Origin: Croceibacterium salegens
Lineage (GTDB): Bacteria > Pseudomonadota > Alphaproteobacteria > Sphingomonadales > Sphingomonadaceae
Assembly: GCF_009827435.1 (NCBI RefSeq)
Contig: NZ_WTYM01000032.1
Span: 1 to 64,000 of the forward strand
Length of the DNA: 64,000 bases
Direction of reading: 5' to 3'
Under the pieces are notes generated by a model. The model saw only the letters and a list, made by a program, of their open reading frames with translations. It was not told where the DNA came from and ran no database searches. The position numbers and the translations under genes were made by a program. Positions 1 through 7,718 of the stretch are shown here, in pieces (position 1 is the stretch's first letter; every line of letters begins with the position of its first letter).

Positions 1-351
1 GCCCACCACTCGTTCGCCGCTGAATTCGACCGTAACAAGCCGATCAAGCTGGAAGGCTCGGTCGTGAAGTTCGAGTGGGTCAACCCCCACTCGTGGATCC
101 ACATCAAGCTTCCCAACGGCCAGGTCTGGCGCGTTGAGGGCGGTGCCCCGTCGGCTCTGCTGCGTCGCGGCTGGAACAGGAACTCGCTGCCGGCCGGCAC
201 CAAGATCATCGTCCAGGCCTTCCAGGCCCGCGACGGCGATACCCGCGCCAGCGCCGCGGAAATCAGCTTCCCCGACGGCCGCGAGCTCTCGCTCGGCAAC
301 CCGACGACCGAAGCGGTCGCCGCCGCCGCCAAGCGCGCCGAAGGCAACTAA
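1..351 (+). CDS. DUF6152 family protein, 5'-truncated by the window edge
   Basis: The frame is open from the first base and ends in TAA at 349-351, so the start and any signal peptide lie upstream. The visible 116 residues begin AHHSFAAEFD and continue with VNPHSW, which I recognise as hallmarks of DUF6152. These are small, probably exported proteins of unknown function found in sphingomonads and relatives. The rest is a compact polar domain with no membrane segment and an Ala-rich tail. A rho-independent terminator follows at 403-432, so this is the last gene of its transcript. From memory, DUF6152 genes often lie near secreted proteins like those at 32390-34612, but no such partner is adjacent here. 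The family call is fairly firm; the function is unknown. Confidence 0.8.
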   Translation, partial: AHHSFAAEFDRNKPIKLEGSVVKFEWVNPHSWIHIKLPNGQVWRVEGGAPSALLRRGWNRNSLPAGTKIIVQAFQARDGDTRASAAEISFPDGRELSLGNPTTEAVAAAAKRAEGN

Positions 352-402
352 GCCGGATTATCCGCCCGCCGCGCAGGCTGCGCAGCGGGCGGATGCAGGA
401 GT

Positions 403-432
403 GCCGTGGCCGCCTGCGGCTGCGGCATTTTT
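403..432 (+). terminator. Rho-independent terminator after the DUF6152 gene
   Basis: The sequence folds as GCCG-TG-GCCGC, loop CT, GCGGC-TG-CGGC, with the two TG steps pairing as wobbles, and is followed directly by ATTTTT. It lies about 50 bp past the DUF6152 stop and 130 bp before the aldolase start. A second GC-rich hairpin without a T-run (TCCGCCCG...CGGGCGGA, 361-393) lies just before it. Confidence 0.75.
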
Positions 433-563
433 GTTGCCCGCCCGGCCTGCGAAGTGCCGCAGCGCCGGGTCCGATGGACAAGACTCGGGCGGCCTGCTCG
501 GCTAGGCTGCCTCGAAGCGAATCGCCTTCGCCAGCGGGGGTGAGGACAGGGAGTTATGGCACC

Positions 564-1442
564 ATGCCACTGGTGAATATGAAGCCGCTGCTGCGCCACG
601 CGATGGACAACGGCTATGCTGTCGCGGCGTTCAACCTGGTCGATTACGGTACGACGAAGGCCATGGTCGCGGCGGCCGAGGAACTCAACGCCCCGGTGAT
701 CTGCCAGACCAGCGCCAAGACCATCCAGTACTGGAGCCATCGCGAGATCGTCTCGTGGGTGCGCACCGTCGCCGACGATTCCGCCGTGCCGGTCGTGCTC
801 CACCTCGATCACTGCAAGGACCTCGCGATGATCGAGGCCTGCGCCCGCGAAGGCTGGACCTCGATCATGATCGACGCATCGAGCATGCCCTTCGATGAGA
901 ACCTCGAAGTCTCCAAGCGCGTGCGCGACATCGCCGAGAAGTACGGCGTCGGCATGGAAGCCGAACTCGGCCAGATCATGGGCGTCGAAGACGACATGCA
1001 CGTCGCCGAGGAGGACTCGGTCCTGACCGACCCCGAAGACGCCAGGGTGTTCTGCGATGCGCTCGACCTTTCCGCCTTCGCCTGTGCCGTCGGCACCGCG
1101 CACGGCTTCTACAAGGGCGAGCCCAAGGTCGATTTCGACCGCATCGAGGCGATCAACAAGGCGACCCGCACGCCGATGGCGCTACATGGCGGCACCGGCC
1201 TCTCGGACGATACCTTTGCCAAGGCGATCGCCCGCGGTAGCGCCAAGGTGAACATCTCGACCAACCTCAAGCACGTCTTTGTCGACAGTTTCGTCCAGTA
1301 CACCAAGGACAAGCCCGGCGACTACGAGCCGCTCCGCGTGATCGATGCGCAGTACAAGGCCTGCAAGGACCTGTTCGGCGGCTTCATCGAGAAGTTCGGC
1401 GGCAAGGACCGTGCTCCCGCTTTCATGGCGCAGCATGGCTGA
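564..1442 (+). CDS. Class II fructose-bisphosphate aldolase-like protein
   Basis: This 292-residue protein is a zinc-dependent class II aldolase of the FbaA/GatY/KbaY type, which reversibly joins dihydroxyacetone (phosphate) to an aldehyde. It shows the metal-site segment HLDHCKD near residue 90, an EAELG block near 140, GTAHGFYKG near 185 and the phosphate-binding HGGTGL near 215. The chosen ATG has GACAGGGAG about 10 bp upstream; an in-frame extension to 393 lacks family similarity. It opens an operon with a CbbY-like phosphatase, DhaL and DhaK. Because of these partners the natural substrate may not be fructose 1,6-bisphosphate: a ketose made from or cleaved to dihydroxyacetone is equally plausible. 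The fold is firm, the substrate is inferred. Confidence 0.85.
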   Translation: MPLVNMKPLLRHAMDNGYAVAAFNLVDYGTTKAMVAAAEELNAPVICQTSAKTIQYWSHREIVSWVRTVADDSAVPVVLHLDHCKDLAMIEACAREGWTSIMIDASSMPFDENLEVSKRVRDIAEKYGVGMEAELGQIMGVEDDMHVAEEDSVLTDPEDARVFCDALDLSAFACAVGTAHGFYKGEPKVDFDRIEAINKATRTPMALHGGTGLSDDTFAKAIARGSAKVNISTNLKHVFVDSFVQYTKDKPGDYEPLRVIDAQYKACKDLFGGFIEKFGGKDRAPAFMAQHG

Positions 1443-1449
1443 GGCGCGG

Positions 1450-2178
1450 ATGATCGAGGCACTGATCTTCGACTGCGACGGCGTGCTCGTCGATACCGAG
1501 CGCGATGCGCACCGGGTCGGCTTCAACAAGGCCTTCGGCGAATTCGGCATCGACGCCGAATGGAGCGTCCAACTCTATGCGAATCTGCTGCTCACCGCGG
1601 GCGGCAAGGAACGCATGAAGGTCTATTTCGACGAGTTTGGCTGGCCCAATGACAAGGTCGCCGAATACGGCGGCAGGGACGAGCTGATCGCCGCCTTGCA
1701 CAAGGAAAAGACCCGCATAACCTCGAAGCTCGTTTCGAGCCTGCCGGTTCGCCCGGGCGTGTTGCGGCTTGTCGATGAAGCGATTGATGCAGGTGTTCGG
1801 CTGGGCGTTTGCACCACTTCGAACCCGAAATTCATCGATGCCGTGCTCGACCTGTTCGGCCCGGCGCGGAAGGCGAAATTCGAGTTCGTCCATGCCGGGG
1901 ACGTCGTCTCGAAGAAGAAACCCGCCCCGGAAATCTACGAGCTGGCCAAGCAGTCGCTCGGCCTGCCGCCCGAACGCTGCGTGGTGATCGAGGACAGCCG
2001 CAACGGCCTGCTCGCCGCCAAGGGCGCGGGCTTCCCGTGCCTCGTCACCACCAGCACCTACACCGTCGACGAGGACCTGTCCGAAGCCGACCGCATCGTC
2101 CCCGAACTGGGCGACGAACCGAATATCAACGTGACGCTCGCCGACCTGGACGAGCTGGCCGCGGCCCACGCGGCCTGA
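1450..2178 (+). CDS. HAD-superfamily phosphatase, CbbY-like
   Basis: This 242-residue haloacid dehalogenase hydrolase has all core motifs. Motif I is FDCDGVLVDTE, with the nucleophile and general acid aspartates. The cap segment contains GGKERM, typical of the CbbY group. Motif III is KKKPAPEIY and motif IV is VIEDSRNG. CbbY proteins dephosphorylate sugar bisphosphates such as xylulose 1,5-bisphosphate, so a sugar-phosphate substrate fits the aldolase 7 bp upstream. The start at 1450 gives MIEALIFD, the usual family N-terminus; an ATG at 1435 overlapping the aldolase stop would add five residues. DhaL follows after 14 bp with GGGAGAGAG as ribosome site. The exact substrate is not readable. 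Confidence 0.85.
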   Translation: MIEALIFDCDGVLVDTERDAHRVGFNKAFGEFGIDAEWSVQLYANLLLTAGGKERMKVYFDEFGWPNDKVAEYGGRDELIAALHKEKTRITSKLVSSLPVRPGVLRLVDEAIDAGVRLGVCTTSNPKFIDAVLDLFGPARKAKFEFVHAGDVVSKKKPAPEIYELAKQSLGLPPERCVVIEDSRNGLLAAKGAGFPCLVTTSTYTVDEDLSEADRIVPELGDEPNINVTLADLDELAAAHAA

Positions 2179-2192
2179 GGGAGAGAGTGGGA

Positions 2193-2867
2193 ATGTCCGA
2201 TATTACCCAGGCGATGATCGAGAAGGCGCTGCAGACCACCGCCGAGACGGTCCTGCGCAACGAACACTATTTTTCCGACCTCGACGGCCTCGCCGGCGAC
2301 GGCGACTTCGGCACTTCGCTGGCCTCGGGCTTCAAGGCCATGAACCGCGAATGGGACGAGATCGACAAGAGCTCGATCGGTACGATGCTGCTCAAGATTT
2401 CGATGATCTGCTCTAAGCACGTTGGCGGCAGCTCGGGTCCGATCTGGGGCACCGGCTTCATGAAGGCCGCAATGCCGACGCGCGGCAAGACCGAGATCAC
2501 GCTCGCCGAAGCGGCCGAGCTGCTGCAGAGCGCCATCGACGGGATCATGGCCCGCGGCGGCGCCAAGCGTGGCGACAAGACGCTGCTCGATGCGCTGTTC
2601 CCGGTGCAGGAAGCCATGGCCGCACACTCCGCTGCCGGTGACACCGCCTCCGCGCTCAAGGACGCCGCCGCCGCCGCCGACGCAGCGGTCGACGAGACCC
2701 GCTCGCTGCGCGCCGGCCGCGGCCGCGCCAGCCAGGTAGGCGAGCGCAGCACCAACACCCCCGACCCCGGCATCGTCGCCATCGCCACCATCCTGCAGGA
2801 CTGGTGCAAGGCGTTCGGCGTGGAGAGCGCACCGACGGCCGAGGAAGTCAAGAAAGCCATCGCCTGA
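2193..2867 (+). CDS. dhaL: Dihydroxyacetone kinase subunit DhaL
   Basis: This 224-residue protein is the nucleotide-binding subunit of a two-part dihydroxyacetone kinase, which phosphorylates dihydroxyacetone held by DhaK. The DhaL fold is shown by the metal-nucleotide motif GDGDFGTSL near residue 36, the VGGSSGPIWGTGF block near 78, GDKTLLDAL near 127 and the GRASQVGERS turn near 180. The GDGDxGT form resembles the single-chain ATP-dependent kinases (GDGDCGTT) more than the PTS-linked DhaL of E. coli (GDADHG). No DhaM is encoded nearby, so direct ATP use is inferred. GGGAGAGAG precedes the ATG. DhaK follows after 28 bp. Confidence 0.9.
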   Translation: MSDITQAMIEKALQTTAETVLRNEHYFSDLDGLAGDGDFGTSLASGFKAMNREWDEIDKSSIGTMLLKISMICSKHVGGSSGPIWGTGFMKAAMPTRGKTEITLAEAAELLQSAIDGIMARGGAKRGDKTLLDALFPVQEAMAAHSAAGDTASALKDAAAAADAAVDETRSLRAGRGRASQVGERSTNTPDPGIVAIATILQDWCKAFGVESAPTAEEVKKAIA

Positions 2868-2895
2868 TTTCAAATTCGACGGAGAGGAAAGACCG

Positions 2896-3888
2896 ATGAA
2901 GAAGTTCGTCAACGACCCCGAACAGTTCGTACCCGAGTTCATGGCCGGCGTTGTCGCCGCCAATCCGGACCTGCTGGAAGCGATCCCGGAATTCCAGCTG
3001 ATCAAGCGCAAGAACGTCGATGCCAGCAAGGTGGCCATCGTCCAGGGTTCGGGTTCGGGCCACGAGCCGGCGCACGTCATGGCCGTCGGCCCGGGCATGC
3101 TGACCGCCGCCTGCCAGGGTCCGGTCTTCGCCGCCCCGCCGGTCGACGCCTGCTACGAGACGATCAAGTCAGTCGCGACCGATGCCGGCGTGCTGGTGCT
3201 GGTCAACAACTACCAGGGTGACCGCATGGCGTGGGACATGGCCTGCGAAATGGCCGAAGCCGACGGCGTCACACTCAAGCAGTTCTGGATCAACGATGAC
3301 GTCGCGGTGCAGGACAGCCTCTACACCGTCGGCCGCCGCGGCGTGGCCGGCAACTTCTTCGTTTTGAAGGCCTGCGGGGCTGCCGCGGAAGCCGGTGCCG
3401 ACCTCGATGCGGTCTATGCCATTGCCGACAAGGTCAACTCGAACGTGCGCACGATGGGCCTGGCGCTGACCAGCTGCATCCCGCCGGCCAAGGGTACGCC
3501 GATCTTCGACATCGGCGACGACGAGATGGAAGTCGGCGTCGGCATCCATGGCGAACCGGGCCGCGAGCGGGCCAAGATCAAGCCGGCTGACGAGATCGTC
3601 GAGATGCTGTTCGATGCCGTCGCCAACGACCTGCCCTACAACTCGGGCGACCGCGTGGCGCTGATGATCAACGGCCTCGGCGGCACCCCGCCCGCCGAGC
3701 TCTACGTGCTGTACAACAAGGCCGCGCAGCTCTGCGCCGATCGTGGCCTGACCATCGCCCGCAACTATGTCGGCGAATACTGCACCGCGATCGAAATGGC
3801 AGGCTGCTCGCTGACCCTGCTCAAGCTCGACGATGAGCTGGAAAAGCTGCTGGCCGCTCCGGCGACGACAGCCTGCCGCATCTTCTGA
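2896..3888 (+). CDS. dhaK: Dihydroxyacetone kinase subunit DhaK
   Basis: This 330-residue protein is the substrate-binding subunit of dihydroxyacetone kinase. Visible are the glycine-rich [10 protein letters not shown] near residue 56, the NYQGD segment near 105, the [12 protein letters not shown] block near 136 and [10 protein letters not shown] near 217. The histidine in the last block is the residue that binds the substrate covalently in characterised DhaK proteins. Length and N-terminus ([10 protein letters not shown]) match the family, and GAGAGGAAA lies 7 bp before the ATG. It is the last gene of the operon, with a strong terminator immediately downstream. With the aldolase and phosphatase it suggests a cytoplasmic dihydroxyacetone/DHAP branch. 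Confidence 0.92.
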   Translation: MKKFVNDPEQFVPEFMAGVVAANPDLLEAIPEFQLIKRKNVDASKVAIVQGSGSGHEPAHVMAVGPGMLTAACQGPVFAAPPVDACYETIKSVATDAGVLVLVNNYQGDRMAWDMACEMAEADGVTLKQFWINDDVAVQDSLYTVGRRGVAGNFFVLKACGAAAEAGADLDAVYAIADKVNSNVRTMGLALTSCIPPAKGTPIFDIGDDEMEVGVGIHGEPGRERAKIKPADEIVEMLFDAVANDLPYNSGDRVALMINGLGGTPPAELYVLYNKAAQLCADRGLTIARNYVGEYCTAIEMAGCSLTLLKLDDELEKLLAAPATTACRIF

Positions 3889-3901
3889 GCCGCAAGGCTT
3901 G

Positions 3902-3953
3902 GCAACGAAAAGGGCCCGCCAGCCGGCAAGCTGGCGGGCCCTATCTTCGTTGC
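3902..3953 (+). terminator. Strong hairpin terminator after dhaK
   Basis: A perfect 12-bp stem GGGCCCGCCAGC / GCTGGCGGGCCC encloses the loop CGGCAA. It is extended by the outer arms GCAACGAA and TTCGTTGC. A-rich and T-rich flanks on both sides mean it could act in both directions. It begins 14 bp after the dhaK stop. Confidence 0.8.
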
Positions 3954-5230
3954 GCCTACTTATCGAGAACCAAAAACATTGCTGTCCACAAAATTCAGAG
4001 GCAGGCAATCCGCAAGCTAGAACGGCGCCTATGGAAACGTGCGCGGTTCTCTCGAAAAGATTATCCTCGCGCCACCCCATGAGGCCTTTGGAGGGGAGAG
4101 GAACGGCGATCATATGCGCCAGTTCGAAATCTATTGTAAATAGCAGTGCCTAGCCAAGCTCATCAATTAATGGCGCCTCGCCGATCGAATCGTGCGCATG
4201 ACATCAAACGATCAGCATTATGTTGAGCCGGGAGTAATCGATTGTAGAGGGCAATTCGATCGGATCTCCGATCCTGTTCAGTGTAAGCCGAGCTGAGAGA
4301 AGTGCATTCTTCAGGAGATTCGAGTAGGCTACCATCTGCCCTCCATGCCGGAATGCGCTTTAGTGATGGGTTGCACCCAGCTCGGTGCCCGGATCAGATT
4401 TGATTGGAACAACGTAAATTGTAAGGAATGAAGGATTAGCCTGCTCTATTAAACGACGATAGATTTGTTTCAAGATTATCGCAGCCAAGGGGGCGCCGTC
4501 TTGGATCAATGCTGTCCAGCTAGGTGGATCCACCGCAAGACTACACGTCAGCTCCTTTCTGCCGGCAACTCGAGTGTGGCCAAAACGACTGCTCGTCGGT
4601 GCCATGACATGAACTGCATCCCTGGCGAGGACGATGTCACCTGCGGGACATGCTTCTGCATTCCCTGCCACGGCCGCCTATGGTTCGATTTCCTCTGCTA
4701 TGACTGGTATGACTGGAGAGTCTCCGGCCACCAGTAGAGTTTTGCATACGAGGCACAAATCTATCTGCATCTGACGCTCGCGATTGAGCAGCACCTTACG
4801 TTACGAATCTTCGCTTGTAGCAGCAAAGAAGTCCACAACACCCGCGACAGAAAACCGAGGAAAGGCCAGCAGTTGCAGGCAGCTGAAGTATATAGCACTG
4901 AATTCACAGCACGGAATTCATGGTCGCAATACGATGGTCGGATGTCCAACTTGAAGCAAATCGATACGCAATGGGCGATATCTTCGCGACCTGTAACATA
5001 TATGCCAAATTTGCTTCTAGTGGAGTCAAAATCACCTCCTGCAGCGATCATTTATTACGCAAGCACGTCGTTCGTGAGCACCTTGATTCGAAAGCACCTA
5101 AGCAATGACACCTACATCGTTTACCAAGAATTCCGTCGTTTCAGTTACAAAGCGTACGATAGCCTTCGGCAAGTCCCTGCATTGCCTAAGCTCCTGTTCT
5201 AGAGTGCTTTAAATGAATAATCGACGACGG
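3954..5230. other. 1.3-kb intergenic stretch of lower GC with no recognisable gene
   Basis: Between the dhaK terminator and the 3' end of rsmB the composition falls clearly below that of the flanks, with many ATA/TTA runs. Both strands are littered with stops. The longest open frames (about 90-109 codons, for example 4360-4671 on minus and 4873-5202 on plus) have no family motif, atypical codon use and no convincing ribosome site. I see no tRNA, inverted-repeat boundary, integrase remnant or direct repeat. It may be decayed acquired DNA or hold an unseen small RNA. Nothing can be assigned. Confidence 0.5.
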
Positions 5231-6469
5231 TTAGTCGATCGCTAACCACCGCGCGATGAAGAAACCGTCAAGGCCTCCCTCGTCGGCGAGCATGCCCGGG
5301 TCGGTCATCACCCAACCCTCGGGTGTCGGCTGCAATCCGGCGGGCAGTTCCTCCGCACGGACCGGGTCCGGCGTCAGCGAAACGCCGTCGGCCTGCGCCT
5401 CGCCCTCGGCGCTTTCCAGCGAACAGACGGCGTAAACCAGCCGCCCGCCCGAGGCGAGCCAGGTGGCGGCGCGGGCGAGCAGGGCGGCTTGCAGTTCGGC
5501 CATTTCCTCGATGTGCCGCTCGCGAATGCGGTGAAAGACGTCGGGGTGGCGGCGGCAAGTGCCGGTGGCGGTGCACGGCGCGTCAAGCAGGATGGCGTCG
5601 AAGCGGTGCTTCGGTTCCCACTCCAGCACATCGGCGCGGACCGGCGAGGCCTTGAGACCGGTGCGCTTGAGGTTGTCCTTGAGCAGGTCGAGCCGCCGCG
5701 CGCTCATGTCGAGCGAAGTCACCTTCCAGCCCGCCGCGGCGAGCTGCAGGGTCTTGCCGCCTGGCGCGGCGCAGAGGTCGAGCGCGTGGCGCCCTTCACC
5801 CGGCCCGAGCAGGCGCGCAGGGATCGAGGCGGCAAGGTCCTGCGCCCACCACTTGCCTTCCTTGAACCCCGGCAGCTTCTCCACCGACGTCCCGCGCGGC
5901 AGGCGGACGTGGCCCGGCGCGAGCGAGAAGCCGCCCATCTCCAGCGCCAGTGCCGCAGCTTCGGCCGGGTCGCGCGTGGTCAGGTCGAGCTGCGGCGGGT
6001 AAGCGAGACCGGCGGCGATGGCCGGGGCCCGCTCGCCCCAGCGCTCGGCCACTTCGGGCGGCAGGGTCGGGACGTCGGGTAGCGTCACGCCCTTGCGATT
6101 GAGCGTCGAGAACACCCCGTGCGCCAGCCGCCGCGGTCCGCCGGCGAGCAGTTCGAGCCCGGTCGCCACCACCGCGTGCGGCGGGGTGTCGAGCCGTAGC
6201 CACTGCGCCAGCATCATGCGCAGCACCATGCGCGGCTTGGCATCGTCGGGCAGGCGCTGCTTCGTGGCGGAATCGATCAGGGCGTCGAGATCGACCAGCC
6301 AGCGCAGCACTTCGCTGGCGATGGCGCGGGCCAGCGCCCGGTCGGCGTGGTCGCGCAGGCCCTGCGTCGCCGCGCCTGCCGCCTGGTCGAGCGTCTCGCC
6401 CCGGCGCAGCACGGCATCGAGCAACTTGAGCGCGGCGCGGCGAGCGGGAAGTCCTGCGGTCTGGGGCAT
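5231..6469 (-). CDS. rsmB: 16S rRNA (cytosine-5)-methyltransferase, RsmB/Sun family
   Basis: This 412-residue protein has an N-terminal NusB-like RNA-binding region (residues 1-140) and a Rossmann methyltransferase domain. The SAM site reads LDLCAAPGGKT near residue 235. The two motif cysteines of RNA m5C methylases are in DAPCTATGTCRRHPD near 300 and VYAVCSLE near 350. The protein is expected to methylate a cytosine of 16S rRNA (C967 in E. coli). I chose the ATG giving MPQTAGLPARRAA because upstream codons up to 6565 run into the divergent DUF1674 gene and look non-coding. A 55-bp gap separates the two start codons. RsmB is the best match; a paralogous RNA m5C methylase is the alternative. 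Confidence 0.85.
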   Translation of the reverse strand: MPQTAGLPARRAALKLLDAVLRRGETLDQAAGAATQGLRDHADRALARAIASEVLRWLVDLDALIDSATKQRLPDDAKPRMVLRMMLAQWLRLDTPPHAVVATGLELLAGGPRRLAHGVFSTLNRKGVTLPDVPTLPPEVAERWGERAPAIAAGLAYPPQLDLTTRDPAEAAALALEMGGFSLAPGHVRLPRGTSVEKLPGFKEGKWWAQDLAASIPARLLGPGEGRHALDLCAAPGGKTLQLAAAGWKVTSLDMSARRLDLLKDNLKRTGLKASPVRADVLEWEPKHRFDAILLDAPCTATGTCRRHPDVFHRIRERHIEEMAELQAALLARAATWLASGGRLVYAVCSLESAEGEAQADGVSLTPDPVRAEELPAGLQPTPEGWVMTDPGMLADEGGLDGFFIARWLAID

Positions 6470-6524
6470 GCGCGCGGCCCTATCCGCGATTGCATCGCCG
6501 CGCCATAGCGGCCATCTTTCCGAC

Positions 6525-6683
6525 ATGACCAAGCGTGCCACAAAGCGGCCGGGGAAGTTCGCCAAGCCGGCCCACTGGACCAGCGAACCGCCGCCCGAGC
6601 CGAAAGCCGGATCGGACCACGAAGACCTGAGCCCGACGCGCTACGGCGACTGGGTCAAGAAGGGCATCGCGATCGACTTCTGA
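6525..6683 (+). CDS. DUF1674 protein (SDHAF4-like succinate dehydrogenase assembly factor family)
   Basis: This 52-residue protein starts MTKRATKRPG and ends with the signature SPTRYGDWVKKGIAIDF, which defines DUF1674. The eukaryotic member Sdh8/SDHAF4 helps flavinylated succinate dehydrogenase subunit assembly, and bacterial members are presumed to act similarly; that role is family knowledge, not visible here. The gene is divergent from rsmB and ends 9 bp before the convergent hemH stop. The C-terminal motif is complete, so this looks intact and full length. Confidence 0.85.
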   Translation: MTKRATKRPGKFAKPAHWTSEPPPEPKAGSDHEDLSPTRYGDWVKKGIAIDF

Positions 6684-6692
6684 CGCCGCGCG

Positions 6693-7718
6693 TCAGCCGA
6701 TCCACCCCGCCAGTTCGCGACGGACGAGCGCTTCGAGCATGTCCATGCCGACCTCCCCGTCATTGAGGCATGCCAGCGCGGCATAATACGTGCCGCCAGC
6801 CGCGAGGAACTGTTCGCGGCCGCGGATAGCCAGTTCTTCGAGCGTTTCGAGGCAGTCGGCGGAAAAGCCCGGGGCAGCGACGGCGAGGCGCTGGGTGCCC
6901 TTGCGCGCCTCCTCCTCGAGCACGGCGTCGGTCGCCGGTTCGAGCCACTTGGCGCGGCCGAAGCGGCTCTGGAAGGTGGTGACGAAGCGCAGGCCGGGCC
7001 GGTCCATCGCGGCTTCGAGGAGGCGCGCGGTCTTGCGGCACTGGCAATGGTAGGGATCGCCGAGGTGCAGCGTGCGTTCGGGCATGCCGTGGAAGCTCAG
7101 CAGCAGGACCTCGGGCGCAAAATCCAGCGCATTGAGCTGCGCGCCGAGATCGCGCGCAAGCGCAGCAATGTGCACCGGATCGTCGTGGTAGGCGGGGAGC
7201 GTGCGCAGCGCGGGTTGCCAACGCATTTCCCGCAACTTGTCCCCGGCCTTGTCCACAACCGTCGCCGTCGTCGCGCCGCTGTATTGCGGGTAGAGCGGCG
7301 CGAGCAGGATGCGCTCGCAACCCTCGTCCATCAACGCCTGCAGCTCGTCGCCGATGGCCGGCTTGCCGTAGCGCATGGCGTGGCGCACCACCGCCGCATC
7401 GCCCAGCCGTTCCTGCAGCATGACGGCCTGCCGGGCTGTGATTGCTGCAAGTGGGGATCCTTCCTCGGTCCAGACCTGCGAATAGGCATGGGCCGACTTC
7501 TTTGGCCGTGTATTCAATATGATACCGCGCAGTATCGGTTGCCACGCCAGTGCCGGAATCTCGACCACGCGGCGGTCGGAAAGGAATTCGAGCAGGTAGC
7601 GTTTGACCGACTTCGCATCGGGCCCATCGGGGGTGCCGAGGTTGACCAGCAAGACGCCCACGGCGCCGCTCTTCACTGCAGCATGATCGGGGGGAGGATC
7701 TTGGCTCTGCCAGGTCAT
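6693..7718 (-). CDS. hemH: Ferrochelatase
   Basis: This 341-residue enzyme inserts Fe2+ into protoporphyrin IX, the last step of protohaem synthesis. It begins with the family block VLLVNLGTPDGP, contains YSQVWTEEGSPL, has the catalytic-site histidine in LLLSFHGMPERTL near residue 200, and shows YPQYSGATT and a late APGFSADCLETLEE. The ATG overlaps the stop of the upstream molybdoenzyme gene by 4 bp (ATGA), so translation is probably coupled. It is the last gene of the mrp / iorB-like / hemH operon. Length and motifs are complete. Confidence 0.95.
   Translation of the reverse strand: MTWQSQDPPPDHAAVKSGAVGVLLVNLGTPDGPDAKSVKRYLLEFLSDRRVVEIPALAWQPILRGIILNTRPKKSAHAYSQVWTEEGSPLAAITARQAVMLQERLGDAAVVRHAMRYGKPAIGDELQALMDEGCERILLAPLYPQYSGATTATVVDKAGDKLREMRWQPALRTLPAYHDDPVHIAALARDLGAQLNALDFAPEVLLLSFHGMPERTLHLGDPYHCQCRKTARLLEAAMDRPGLRFVTTFQSRFGRAKWLEPATDAVLEEEARKGTQRLAVAAPGFSADCLETLEELAIRGREQFLAAGGTYYAALACLNDGEVGMDMLEALVRRELAGWIG

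Noticed and set aside
361-393. GC-rich hairpin after the DUF6152 gene as a terminator by itself
   Set aside because: It lacks a T-run; the hairpin at 403-432 fits better and is annotated instead.
4360-4671. A 103-codon minus-strand frame in the low-GC stretch, briefly considered as a regulator fragment
   Set aside because: No helix-turn-helix or known domain, no ribosome site, and other frames overlap it. Left as unassigned sequence.
4873-5202. A 109-codon plus-strand frame in the same stretch
   Set aside because: Irregular codon use, no homology I recognise and no ribosome site.
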